Assembly (NCBI RefSeq): GCF_947503045.1
Contig: NZ_CANNCF010000003.1
Location: 248,001 to 312,000, forward strand
DNA: 64,000 nt
Reading direction: 5' to 3'
From: an uncultured Tateyamaria sp.
Lineage (GTDB): Bacteria > Pseudomonadota > Alphaproteobacteria > Rhodobacterales > Rhodobacteraceae
Position numbers and translations under genes: made by a program. Shown here piece by piece: positions 31,657-41,143 of this stretch. Under the pieces are notes generated by a model. The model saw only the letters and a list, made by a program, of their open reading frames with translations, was not told where the DNA came from and did not search any database. How positions within the stretch are numbered: the first letter of the stretch is position 1; each line of letters begins with the position of its first letter.

Positions 31657-33039
31657 ATGAAACGCGCACTTGTTGCGGGGGTCGTTGCACTTTGGGCGAC
31701 GGTCGCCGCACCGCAAAACGCAGGGACTGACGACAGCGCGACATTCAGTCTGGATGAAGCGCGGCTGGTGGCCCGGCAGGCGTTGCACAACGGGCAATTC
31801 GAACTGGCGCGCCAGATTGCCATGGGTCTGCTTCAGGCAGATGCCAAAGATCCCTTTGCCTACGGCGTGTTGGCAGCAGCCCATTCGCGGCTGGATGATC
31901 CACGCCTTGCCCGCGCTGCAGCGCGCCTGTCCTACCGCTATTCCGAGACGGACGTGCAGAAATTTGGTGCCGCGCGCACCGCCGCCAGCGTGGCCGCCCA
32001 ACAGGAACGGCCCACGGCGTCTCAGGCATGGTTGCGCATCGCGGCGACCCACGCGGACACGCCGCAGCAGGACACACTGGTGGCGCGCGAATATGCCCGC
32101 GCCCGGGCGGCCAACCCCCTGCGTTTCAACATCAACCTCTCTGTTGCCCCGTCCGACAACGTCAACAACGGCACGGACAACGTGCTTGAGGTCATCAATG
32201 GCGTGCCGACGCTGGGCCAGTTCCAGGGCAGCTCGCGCGCGCTTTCGGGCACGGTCGGAGTGCTGGATGTGCAGTTGCGCTATCGCCTGCGCGCGGATCA
32301 GTCGTCGCGCACCACGGCAAATGCGCGCCTCTACACCCGCCGGGTGGACCTGTCGAGCGAGGCGCGCACCATCGCGCCCAACGTTACCAACAGCGATTTT
32401 GCCTCGACCTATGCAGAACTGGGCGTCAATCATCAATTCGCATTGGGCGCGGCTGGCAACGCGATGACCCTCGGGGCGGCCTTCGGGGCCAGTTGGTCGG
32501 GCGGCAATCGGTCCTATGATTTTGCCAAGGTACTGGTGCAGCGCGACGTGCGCCTGTCCCCCAACAACCGCCTGTCGCTGAGCGGCGTGGTCGAGCAGCG
32601 GCTGTCCGCCGTCTCGTCCTTGCGCGATGCGAATGTGCTGACGCTGGGGGCAAACCTTGGGCACAAACTGGCGGGCGGGGACCGGCTGAGCATTGGGGTC
32701 ACGGTGCAGGACGTGTCGGGCGACAACATCAACGCCGATTTCCAGACGGCAAGCCTGCGGGCGCGCTATACTTTTGCCAAACAAGTCGGGCCTGTGCAGG
32801 TCACCACCGGCCTCACCTACGGATATACCGACTACGATTCTTATGTGCTGGTCCGCCCTGTTGATGGCGGGCGGCAAGATACGTCGCTTTATGGCGACGT
32901 GTCGCTGTTCTTTGCCGATTACGATTTCGCGGGATTTGCACCCACAGTGCAGGTGCGCACCGGGCGGCGATCCTCCAACGTGAACCGGTTCGAAATCAGC
33001 GAAACGACCATCAGCCTCGGCATTCAATCAAAGTTCTGA
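31657..33039 (+). CDS. Slam-type outer-membrane surface lipoprotein exporter (type XI secretion)
   Basis: The 460-residue protein has a signal peptide (KRALVAGVVALWATVAA), an N-terminal helical TPR-like domain to about residue 165 (ARQALHNGQFELARQIAMGLLQADAKDPFAYGVLAAAHSRL), and a C-terminal beta barrel that ends in Phe (TTISLGIQSKF), as outer-membrane proteins do. NPLRFNINLSVAPSDNVNNGTDN is the DUF560-like entry to the barrel. Slams move a lipoprotein to the outer leaflet. The adjacent lipoprotein is the likely cargo. Short of structural comparison, other TPR-barrel families remain possible. Confidence 0.82.
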   Translation: MKRALVAGVVALWATVAAPQNAGTDDSATFSLDEARLVARQALHNGQFELARQIAMGLLQADAKDPFAYGVLAAAHSRLDDPRLARAAARLSYRYSETDVQKFGAARTAASVAAQQERPTASQAWLRIAATHADTPQQDTLVAREYARARAANPLRFNINLSVAPSDNVNNGTDNVLEVINGVPTLGQFQGSSRALSGTVGVLDVQLRYRLRADQSSRTTANARLYTRRVDLSSEARTIAPNVTNSDFASTYAELGVNHQFALGAAGNAMTLGAAFGASWSGGNRSYDFAKVLVQRDVRLSPNNRLSLSGVVEQRLSAVSSLRDANVLTLGANLGHKLAGGDRLSIGVTVQDVSGDNINADFQTASLRARYTFAKQVGPVQVTTGLTYGYTDYDSYVLVRPVDGGRQDTSLYGDVSLFFADYDFAGFAPTVQVRTGRRSSNVNRFEISETTISLGIQSKF

Positions 33040-33110
33040 GAGGCGCTGGCCCTGCCCGCGCGACGTGATAGATTAGCGCATATATTTGCCTAACAAGGAA
33101 AGTCGCAACG

Positions 33111-33539
33111 ATGCCAACCAAATACCTGCACACGATGGTCCGGGTCAAAGATCTGGACGCCTCGATGGCGTTCTACAAACTTCTGGGGCTGGAAGAGACC
33201 CGGCGCGTTGACGTCGAAAGCGGGCGCTTTTCGTTGGTTTTCATGGCACCGCCTGATCAGCCGGATTGCCCGGTCGAGCTGACTTATAACTGGGACGGTG
33301 ATGACGCCCTGCCCGATGACAGCCGCCATTTCGGGCATCTCGCCTATAGTGTCGAGAATATTTACGATATGTGTCAGCACCTTATGGACAATGGCGTCAC
33401 CATCAACCGCCCGCCACGTGACGGGCGCATGGCCTTTGTGCGCTCGCCCGACAACGTCTCGGTCGAGTTGCTGCAGGACGGCGACAACCTGCCCGCGGCA
33501 GAGCCTTGGGCCAGCATGGAAAACACGGGCCATTGGTAA
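33111..33539 (+). CDS. gloA: Lactoylglutathione lyase (glyoxalase I)
   Basis: Glyoxalase I isomerises the methylglyoxal-glutathione adduct. The 142-residue protein has two VOC units: KYLHTMVRVKDLDASMAFYKLLGLEETRR with a metal His, VELTYNWD with a metal Glu, and GHLAYSVENIYDMC plus VSVELLQDGD with the second His and Glu. The length and motifs are those of the short GloA type. AAGGAAAG precedes ATG 33111. Confidence 0.9.
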   Translation: MPTKYLHTMVRVKDLDASMAFYKLLGLEETRRVDVESGRFSLVFMAPPDQPDCPVELTYNWDGDDALPDDSRHFGHLAYSVENIYDMCQHLMDNGVTINRPPRDGRMAFVRSPDNVSVELLQDGDNLPAAEPWASMENTGHW

Positions 33540-34234
33540 GAACTGCGGCCATTCTGGTCGCCTGTCTTGCGGCCTCGCCAGCGGCTGCGTGCCGTCTGGC
33601 GCTGCTGTTGGCGCTGGATGTGTCGTCATCTGTGGATGCAACCGAAGATCAGTTGCAGCGTGGTGGCCTTGTCGCCGCGCTTACCTCGCCTGAGGTCCGG
33701 GCTGCCTTCTTTGCCGTTGATGCCCCGGTGGCTTTGGCGGTGTTTGAATGGTCGGGTCGCTACAATCAGGAGGTTGTGCTGGACTGGATCCTGATCGACA
33801 GCCCAGCGGCCCTTTTGACCGCGGCGGAAACGATTGCGGCCAGCAAACGCAGCCACAATGAATTTCCCACGGCCATGGGCTATGCCCTTGGCTACGGGTC
33901 GGAAATGCTGCGCCGCGCACCGAATTGCCTCTATCAGACCATCGACATGGCCGGGGACGGACAGAACAACGAAGGGTTCGGACCTCAGCTTGCCTATCGC
34001 GAGTTCGATTTTGCCGATATCACGGTGAACGGGCTGGTGGTGAATGCGGCCGAGTTTGCCTCGGAGACCCAACTGATCGAATTTTATCAGAACGAAGTGT
34101 TGTGGGGGCCCGGGGCGTTCATGGAAGTGGCACAGGGGTTCGAGGATTACGAACGCGCGATGCGGCGCAAGCTGGAACGCGAGCTGACGCCGCCTGTGAT
34201 CGGCGGTCTGATCGACAAGCGGCAAGCCGGATGA
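33533..34234 (+). CDS. DUF1194 protein, first of a tandem pair (secreted, vWA-like)
   Basis: The 233-residue product has a signal peptide (LVRTAAILVACLAASPAAA) and then LLLALDVSSSVDATEDQLQRGGLV, a DxSxS-type MIDAS motif as in von Willebrand A domains, with IDMAGDGQNNEG providing a later acidic segment. This is the DUF1194 pattern. The start is uncertain: TTG 33533 overlaps the gloA stop; TTG 33506 is another option and no ATG fits. It overlaps the next paralogue by ATGA. Confidence 0.78.
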   Translation: MVRTAAILVACLAASPAAACRLALLLALDVSSSVDATEDQLQRGGLVAALTSPEVRAAFFAVDAPVALAVFEWSGRYNQEVVLDWILIDSPAALLTAAETIAASKRSHNEFPTAMGYALGYGSEMLRRAPNCLYQTIDMAGDGQNNEGFGPQLAYREFDFADITVNGLVVNAAEFASETQLIEFYQNEVLWGPGAFMEVAQGFEDYERAMRRKLERELTPPVIGGLIDKRQAG

Positions 34235-34971
34235 GAGCGCTGCTGGCCGCACTTGCGCTTGGCGCACTTGGCGGCACCGCAGAGGCCGCCTGTCGGCAGG
34301 CGCTGGCGCTGGGGCTCGATGTGTCGGGATCGGTCGATGCGCGCGAATACCGTTTGCAGATGGATGGCTTGGCGGCGGCTTTTGATGACCCCAAGGTTCG
34401 TCAGGCGTTGCTCATTATGCCCGGCACGCCCGTGCATCTGTTGGTCTATGAGTGGAGCGGCCCCGAAGATCCGACCGTTGTCCTGCCATGGACAGCCGTC
34501 ACCGGGCCTCAGGTTCTGAACGGTATCATCGGGGAGTTGCGCAGCGTGCAGCGGCGCAATGCGACGCCCGGCACCGCCCTTGGACTGGCAATGCGCGAAG
34601 GTCTGGGGCATCTCGATCAGCGCACCGAGTGCTGGAAACGAACACTGGATTTGTCCGGTGATGGCAAGTCTAACCTTGGTCCCCGCCCCGTCGACATCAA
34701 ACGCGAGATCGAACCGACAGGCATCACCATCAATGCGCTGGTCATTGGTGCCGATGCCCCGTCGCTGGGCGATATCAGGCAGGCCGAGATTTCGGGGCTG
34801 TCGGCTTATTTTCAGGCCAATGTCATCGTCGGCTCGGACAGTTTCGTGGAAACCGCGCTTGGGTTTGAAGATTATGCAAATGCCATGGCCCGCAAGCTGG
34901 AGCGGGAACTGGAGACGCTGATCCTCGGGGATATACCGCGGGTGTCGCACCCGCGCCTGCCTGGTCAGTAG
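34231..34971 (+). CDS. DUF1194 protein, second of a tandem pair (secreted, vWA-like)
   Basis: The 246-residue protein starts MRALLAALALGALGGTAEA (signal peptide), then ALGLDVSGSVDAREYRLQMDGL with the same DxSxS motif, and ends with ALGFEDYANAMARKLERELE, nearly matching QGFEDYERAMRRKLERELT of the first copy. The pair thus arose by duplication and diverged strongly in the middle. ATG 34231 overlaps the previous TGA. Its 3' end overlaps the convergent MarR gene by seven bases. Function unknown; periplasmic protein binding is plausible. Confidence 0.85.
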   Translation: MRALLAALALGALGGTAEAACRQALALGLDVSGSVDAREYRLQMDGLAAAFDDPKVRQALLIMPGTPVHLLVYEWSGPEDPTVVLPWTAVTGPQVLNGIIGELRSVQRRNATPGTALGLAMREGLGHLDQRTECWKRTLDLSGDGKSNLGPRPVDIKREIEPTGITINALVIGADAPSLGDIRQAEISGLSAYFQANVIVGSDSFVETALGFEDYANAMARKLERELETLILGDIPRVSHPRLPGQ

Positions 34972-35489
34972 ATATAGCGGATCTGATCTGTCCAGTAGCG
35001 TTCCATCCGCTTGAGCGACGCGGTGATATCCACGATACCTTCTGGTCCCAGCACGCCCTTGGCCTGAAGGCCATCGGCGTGGCGCAGGAACAGTTCTGAC
35101 ACCACATCGCGAATCTTGCTGCCCTTGTCGGTCAGCTTGACCCGGACCGAGCGGCGATCAATCTCGCAACGCTGATGGTGCATGTACCCCATTTCGACCA
35201 GTTTCTTGAGATTGTAGCTGACGTTTGAGCCCTGATAGTAACCGCGGCTTTTTAATTCGCCCGCCGTCACCTCGTTGTCGCCGATGTTGAACAACAGCAG
35301 TGCCTGAACCGCGTTGATTTCCAGCACGCCGACTCGCTCGAATTCGTCCTTGATCACGTCCAGCAGCAACCGGTGCAGCCGTTCGACCAGCGACAGCGCC
35401 TCGAGATAGCCGATCATGAAACCCGCGTTATTGCGCGGCGTGGTGTCTTCCTGCCCGGTGGGTTGGGCGATGGGGTCCTGAATGCTCAT
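34965..35489 (-). CDS. MarR-family transcriptional regulator (LdtR-like)
   Basis: The 174-residue protein has a winged helix (ALLLFNIGDNEVTAGELKSRGYYQGSNVSYNLKKLVEMGYMHHQRCEIDRRSVRVKLTDKG) with a long N-terminal helix for dimerisation. It resembles the MarR subgroup widespread in Alphaproteobacteria, related to LdtR of Liberibacter. No divergent target gene is next to it. ATG 35489 gives MSIQDPIAQPTG. Confidence 0.83.
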   Translation of the reverse strand: MSIQDPIAQPTGQEDTTPRNNAGFMIGYLEALSLVERLHRLLLDVIKDEFERVGVLEINAVQALLLFNIGDNEVTAGELKSRGYYQGSNVSYNLKKLVEMGYMHHQRCEIDRRSVRVKLTDKGSKIRDVVSELFLRHADGLQAKGVLGPEGIVDITASLKRMERYWTDQIRYIY

Positions 35490-35552
35490 CCGCGTTCTCC
35501 GACTCAGTGTCTGCTCGGGGTCAGAAAATGGACATGATTCGCAAATATTCAG

Positions 35553-35837
35553 TTAAGCGTCGAAATCGCTTGGCTTTTTCCCCTGAAAGGTCTGTGAAAT
35601 ATCGGAAATCAGCTCCGCAAACGGCTCTGGCGCCGGTTCCTGCCCGGTCACCCAGCGGATCAGATCCTGATCGTTCTCGTTCAGCAGCGCGTCATATGTG
35701 CCCAGTTGGGCCGCGTCCATGTCTGCCAGATGAGCCCCTGCATAGGCCGACAGGATCAGGTCCATTTCCTTGATCCCGCGCCGCATCGAGCGCATGTGCA
35801 GCCGTTTCAGGCGGTGGTCGCGCGGCTCGTCACTCAT
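35553..35837 (-). CDS. sdhE: Succinate dehydrogenase assembly factor SdhE
   Basis: SdhE helps attach FAD covalently to the SdhA flavoprotein. The 94-residue protein has the signature RSMRRGIKEMDLILSAYA with the RGxxE motif near residue 20, and a later LNENDQDLIRWVTG. It is right-sized for the family. It starts inside the last eight bases of the XRE gene, so both are likely cotranscribed. Confidence 0.93.
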   Translation of the reverse strand: MSDEPRDHRLKRLHMRSMRRGIKEMDLILSAYAGAHLADMDAAQLGTYDALLNENDQDLIRWVTGQEPAPEPFAELISDISQTFQGKKPSDFDA

Positions 35838-36228
35838 CGCCGGACATGTCCAGCGTCGCGCGCAGGCGCTTTTCCAACCGCGCCACCTGTTCGGCGCGCG
35901 CCAGCATATCGGCGCGCAAATCGCGCAATTCAGTCAGGATGCTGCGGGTTTCATCGGTCACGGGCCGTGTGTCCAAAGGGCCAACCAGCCCTTCGCCCTC
36001 GCCGTTGATCAGCCACATCATCGACACGTTGAGCAAACCGGCCATGATCGACAGACGATTTGCGCGCGGCTCGCTCAGGTCATCTTCCCAACCGCGCAGG
36101 GTTGTCAGCCGCACACCCAGCCGCTTGGCCAGTTGTTTTTGCGACATGCCAGCGGCCTCGCGCGCGGCGGCGACGCGATCTCCGAAAGTTGCTGTCGCTG
36201 CACTGTACCAGTCCACTGCATCTTCCAT
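35830..36228 (-). CDS. XRE-family helix-turn-helix regulator
   Basis: The 132-residue protein has an XRE/Cro HTH near residues 20-75 (FGDRVAAAREAAGMSQKQLAKRLGVRLTTLRGWEDDLSEPR) and a C-terminal coiled coil (RSILTELRDLRADMLARAEQVARLEKRLRATL), probably for dimerisation. I chose ATG 36228, seven bases after GGAGA, rather than ATG 36234, which is too close. It precedes sdhE on the same strand and diverges from the aspartate aminotransferase gene. Confidence 0.85.
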   Translation of the reverse strand: MEDAVDWYSAATATFGDRVAAAREAAGMSQKQLAKRLGVRLTTLRGWEDDLSEPRANRLSIMAGLLNVSMMWLINGEGEGLVGPLDTRPVTDETRSILTELRDLRADMLARAEQVARLEKRLRATLDMSGDE

Positions 36229-36288
36229 GACCATTCTCCTTGTGTTTGCGCGCGCGGCGCTTGCCCGCACCGGACGGCAGGCCTATGA

Positions 36289-37527
<1,239 letters not shown>

Positions 37528-37537
37528 GGCGGGGGCG

Positions 37538-37942
37538 ATGGGCACCGAACTACCTGACTACTATTTCCGCGTGCGCGAAAACGGGGCGGCGGTGTTCCGG
37601 GTGGACACCGAAAACCGCCAGCGTCGGATCGAGATGGACCAGATCGCCGTGGTCAACATTCGCAATGGCGAGATCAAGCCGCAGGGCGACCGTGTCCTGT
37701 CCGAGGATGATCTGGCGCGGATCAAGGCGTGGATGGACGAGCGGGCCAATGTGCTGGCCCATCGCGACATCGACGACATCCACAGGGCCGTGGATTACCT
37801 CAACCTCACCACCCAATGGGCGCAATCGCGCGCCAGCGATGAACAGCTCGAGGATGTGACCGACGCGCTGCTTTTGGCGATGCACGATCTGCGTTCAGTC
37901 CTTGTGCGCAAGAAGGCCGACAGGCTGACATCGGGCAATTAA
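37538..37942 (+). CDS. Conserved-type hypothetical protein downstream of aspartate aminotransferase
   Basis: The 134-residue protein (MGTELPDYYFRVRENGAAVFRVDTENRQRRIEMDQIAVVNIRNGEIKPQGDRVLSEDDLARIKAWMDERA...) looks soluble, with an N-terminal beta part and a C-terminal helical part. I do not recognise a domain. It starts 10 bases after the aminotransferase stop and is probably cotranscribed. Its end overlaps the end of the convergent MATE gene by four bases. Confidence 0.72.
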   Translation: MGTELPDYYFRVRENGAAVFRVDTENRQRRIEMDQIAVVNIRNGEIKPQGDRVLSEDDLARIKAWMDERANVLAHRDIDDIHRAVDYLNLTTQWAQSRASDEQLEDVTDALLLAMHDLRSVLVRKKADRLTSGN

Positions 37943-39366
37943 GGGCGCTGTTTGCGCACCACGGGTGCGCCGTCCAAGGGCACATCATCGCCTCCGTCCG
38001 GCGCGTCGCCGCGTCCCAGTCGCGGCACCATGACCCACCAAAACCGCACCATCAGCGCCACCCCGGCAAAGGCCAGCCCCACTGTCAGCCCCAGCCAGAC
38101 ACCGACGCCTTCCCAGCCGACAACAAAGCCCAGTACGTAAGACACAGGCATGCCCACAACCCAATAGGACACTGCCGCCAGCACCATCGGCACCTTGGCA
38201 TCCTGCACCCCGCGCAAGAGCCCAAGTGCCACAACCTGCGCCCCATCCACCAGCTGGAACAGGGCGGCCAGCGCCAGCAGCACGACACCGATGGCGACCA
38301 CTTCGTTGCGGGCCTCCTGCCCGGCATCCACAAAAATGCTGATCAGCGGCACGGGCATCGCGACAAACAGCACAATGGTTGCAAGCGCCATGCCAACGCT
38401 CATGCCGATCACCATGCGCGCACCGCGTTTCATGTGATCCAGATCGCGCCGCCCATAGGCGTTGCCTGCCCGGATTGTGGCCACGTTGCCAAGCCCGAGA
38501 TGGACCATGAAGGTGATCGAGGCCAGTTGCAGCGCGATCCCGTGCGCGGCCAGCGGAATTGTCCCGATCCAGCCCATCATGAAGGCGGAGGCCGCAAAGA
38601 GGCCCACTTCGCTCAAGGAGGTCAGCCCAATCGGCCAGCCAAGCTGAAACACCCGGCCCAGCATCTCGAAATCAGGCCGCCAGAGGCGCACGAGGATGGC
38701 GTGTTGCGGCAAGGCCCAGAGCGCATAAGCAATCACCCCCGCCAGCGACACCAGTTGCGTGGCCACCGAGGCGATAGCCGCCCCTTCGATCCCCATTTCG
38801 GGCGCACCCCAGTTGCCGAAGATAAAGGCATAGTTCGCCAGGCCATTGACCAACGCCGCCACCAGCGTGATCCACAACACGATCTGCGTGCGTTCAAGGG
38901 CGGCCAGGTAGCTTTTGAAGGTCATCACAATGAGCGCAGGGATGATCCCCCAGCCCGCAATACGCAGATAATCGGCCCCGTCGCGGGCCACCTGTTCGGA
39001 TTGCCCAAGGCCCAGCAGGATCGCCTCTGACCAGATCATCAGCGGCATTACCGCCACCGCAAATCCGGTGCTCAGCCACAGACCCATGCGGGTGGCGCGG
39101 CGCAGCGCAACCTCGTCATTCTCGGCGTGATAGGACGCCACCATGGGCATCACCGCCCAGGCAAAGCCCGACCCCATCAGAAACAGCACGAAAAAGAACG
39201 ACCCCGCCGCGGTCATCGCGGCCAGTTCCTCGACCCCGTAGCGACCCAGCATGATCGTGTCGGTGATCCCGATGGCCGTCTGGCCAAGGTGCCCGCCGAT
39301 CAGCGGCAGACCAAGGACCAGCACCGCGCGGGCGTGACCGGAATATGACATATGCGAGAGGGCCAT
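37939..39366 (-). CDS. MATE-family multidrug/Na+ antiporter
   Basis: The 475-residue protein has about twelve hydrophobic helices in two halves, with the MATE signatures LPLIGGHLGQTAIGITDTIMLGRYG at the N-terminus and FQLGWPIGLTSLSEVGLFAASAFMMGWIG at the start of the second half. It would export cationic drugs or metabolites with sodium or protons. The C-terminal tail is cytoplasmic and rich in Asp and Arg. The start is ATG 39366, or ATG 39351; neither has a clear ribosome-binding site. Confidence 0.92.
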   Translation of the reverse strand: MALSHMSYSGHARAVLVLGLPLIGGHLGQTAIGITDTIMLGRYGVEELAAMTAAGSFFFVLFLMGSGFAWAVMPMVASYHAENDEVALRRATRMGLWLSTGFAVAVMPLMIWSEAILLGLGQSEQVARDGADYLRIAGWGIIPALIVMTFKSYLAALERTQIVLWITLVAALVNGLANYAFIFGNWGAPEMGIEGAAIASVATQLVSLAGVIAYALWALPQHAILVRLWRPDFEMLGRVFQLGWPIGLTSLSEVGLFAASAFMMGWIGTIPLAAHGIALQLASITFMVHLGLGNVATIRAGNAYGRRDLDHMKRGARMVIGMSVGMALATIVLFVAMPVPLISIFVDAGQEARNEVVAIGVVLLALAALFQLVDGAQVVALGLLRGVQDAKVPMVLAAVSYWVVGMPVSYVLGFVVGWEGVGVWLGLTVGLAFAGVALMVRFWWVMVPRLGRGDAPDGGDDVPLDGAPVVRKQRP

Positions 39367-39447
39367 CGGACTGTCTTACGCCTGCTTTTTGGGCAATGAA
39401 AGCCCTGCAGTGTTCGGCAATCACAAAGGTGCCTGTGCGGCCCTGTC

Positions 39448-40332
39448 TCAGAGCAGCGGCAGGGCCAAAGCGGTGGCGACAAGTGCGATCAAACCGCCTG
39501 CAACAACCTCGACGAGGGCCATGGCACGCACGGCCCCGGCCCCGCTGAACCCGGCCAGCGCCGAGCGGCGCGTGCCCACGGCCGCCAGCGCGACCAGAAC
39601 CGTGACACCGGCAGTGCCAAGCCCCATGACAATGGCCCCGGCAATACCGGCCCATGGGATGCCAAGGGCAAAACACAGGATCAGCAGGAACACGGCCCCG
39701 GTGCAGGGGCGGATGGCGATCGAGGCGATGATGGCTGCAGCGTCCTTCCATGAGGTGACCGCCTCGGCCTGATCGATGCTGGGGCCATGGGCGTGCCCGC
39801 AGGTGTGGCAGTGCCCGTCGGCGTCCACCGGATGGGCGGCGGCCGACCACGCCCGGCGCGCGCCGCGGATCACCAGCCACGTGCCCACCAGTGCGATAGC
39901 AATGAAACTGGCCGGGGCGAGAACCTTGTCAGCAGCGTCGGTCATCTGAGTGCGGCTCCACCCGAGCACGAGTGCCCCGGCACCCACCAGCAGGATCGCT
40001 GCCAGCGCCTGCGCCAGAGATGAAGCGACGGCAAGGGCCGACAAACGCACCGCCGTCACACGGGCCGCCGCACCATAGCCCCCAATCACCAGTTTGCCAT
40101 GGCCCGGCCCCGCCGCGTGGAAAAAGCCGTAAGCGGCGCACAGGCCCATAAGAGTGGCCCAGGCCCCGGCCTCGCCCGCGCGGACGGCCCGCAACCCTTG
40201 GGCCAGCGCATTCTGGGTTTCGCGTTGCTGGGCATTGGCCCATTGGGACAGATCCGACATCCCGCCAAAGCCGAACAGCCACAGCAAGACGGCAGCAGCG
40301 ACCAGCAAAACGCCAATCCTCAGGGCGCGCAT
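39448..40332 (-). CDS. zevB: NicO-family metal permease (ZevB-like)
   Basis: The 294-residue protein has six or more hydrophobic helices and a His-rich cytoplasmic loop ([19 protein letters not shown]). [19 protein letters not shown] and [20 protein letters not shown] are the two metal-path motifs of the NicO/RcnA group. It overlaps by 13 bases with a DUF1007 gene; this pair is the ZevAB zinc uptake system of Haemophilus. Direction and metal here are inferred from the pairing; nickel or cobalt export cannot be ruled out. Confidence 0.82.
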   Translation of the reverse strand: MRALRIGVLLVAAAVLLWLFGFGGMSDLSQWANAQQRETQNALAQGLRAVRAGEAGAWATLMGLCAAYGFFHAAGPGHGKLVIGGYGAAARVTAVRLSALAVASSLAQALAAILLVGAGALVLGWSRTQMTDAADKVLAPASFIAIALVGTWLVIRGARRAWSAAAHPVDADGHCHTCGHAHGPSIDQAEAVTSWKDAAAIIASIAIRPCTGAVFLLILCFALGIPWAGIAGAIVMGLGTAGVTVLVALAAVGTRRSALAGFSGAGAVRAMALVEVVAGGLIALVATALALPLL

Positions 40333-40964
40333 GACAGCATCACCGTATCGGCAAAAGACTCACCCACTTCTGGGTAGTAATCGGTCGCCTCGGATTCCGG
40401 CGTGGCGTAAAGCAGCTCTTCCAGCTTGGTATAGGCCGCGTCCAGATCGGCTGCTTCGATGCGGGCGGTACAGGGGCCGTCGACCTCGACCTGCCCGGCC
40501 AGTTCGTAAGCGGTATAAAAGGTCGGATCATAGGCCTTGATCTGCAGCCCCGCTGCCGGAGCGTTTGCGGGGCGGAAATGGGTGGTGATGATGCGCCCGC
40601 CCTCAACCCTGGTGCCGCGCGACTGCGGCGCCCCAAGGGCCACCGGTCGACCATTGAGGCTGGCATAGCTGTCGCCCTCATAGCCATCGACCCATTGCAG
40701 ATCGAACCCCTCCAGACGCTTCACCTCGTCCGGGCGCAGGCGGCCATCGCCATCGGAATCCAACTCCAGATCGGCAAAGATCAGCAGGGAATAGAAATCG
40801 TCATAGGCCCATTGCACTTCGAGCCCCTTGAACATGCCATCGGCATCGACCACAGCGCGCAAGGACGCATCGATGAACACATGCGGATGCGCCTGCCCAA
40901 GGGTCGGGACAAAAAACAGGCACAAGGCCAGCAGGGGCGCGCGCAAATTGGACATGGAATGCAT
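40320..40964 (-). CDS. zevA: DUF1007 periplasmic protein (ZevA-like)
   Basis: The 214-residue protein has a signal peptide ([30 protein letters not shown]). The HPH directly after the cleavage site would be the metal-binding mature N-terminus. An EF-hand-like segment [15 protein letters not shown] follows. DUF1007 proteins pair with NicO permeases. ATG 40964 or 40955 may be the start. No palindromic Zur-type site is seen in the 179-base upstream gap near the gene. Confidence 0.82.
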   Translation of the reverse strand: MHSMSNLRAPLLALCLFFVPTLGQAHPHVFIDASLRAVVDADGMFKGLEVQWAYDDFYSLLIFADLELDSDGDGRLRPDEVKRLEGFDLQWVDGYEGDSYASLNGRPVALGAPQSRGTRVEGGRIITTHFRPANAPAAGLQIKAYDPTFYTAYELAGQVEVDGPCTARIEAADLDAAYTKLEELLYATPESEATDYYPEVGESFADTVMLSCAP

Positions 40965-41077
40965 GTAGCGACGCCGCCGATGGGCCTCAACCCTGTGGGC
41001 AATAAAACTGGGCAGAGAGACGCCGGTCTGACGTGCTGGTGATAGGTCTTGATCGACAGCCCCGCTCTGTCACAATG

Positions 41078-41096
41078 ATTCCCGTAAATGGGGAAT
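41078..41096. promoter_or_regulatory. Inverted repeat upstream of the secreted hydrolase gene
   Basis: ATTCCC-N7-GGGAAT is a perfect 6-bp inverted repeat, 47 bases before ATG 41144, in the gap between the divergent zevA and hydrolase genes. It could serve either. It does not match the Zur consensus I know. Confidence 0.4.
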
Positions 41097-41143
41097 AACT
41101 CCGGCGCGCCTCACCGCCGGAACACCTGCAAAGGAAGACTGAC

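Noticed and set aside
41078..41096. Zur box for zevA
   Set aside because: The inverted repeat ATTCCC-N7-GGGAAT does not match the known Zur consensus and lies nearer to the hydrolase gene.
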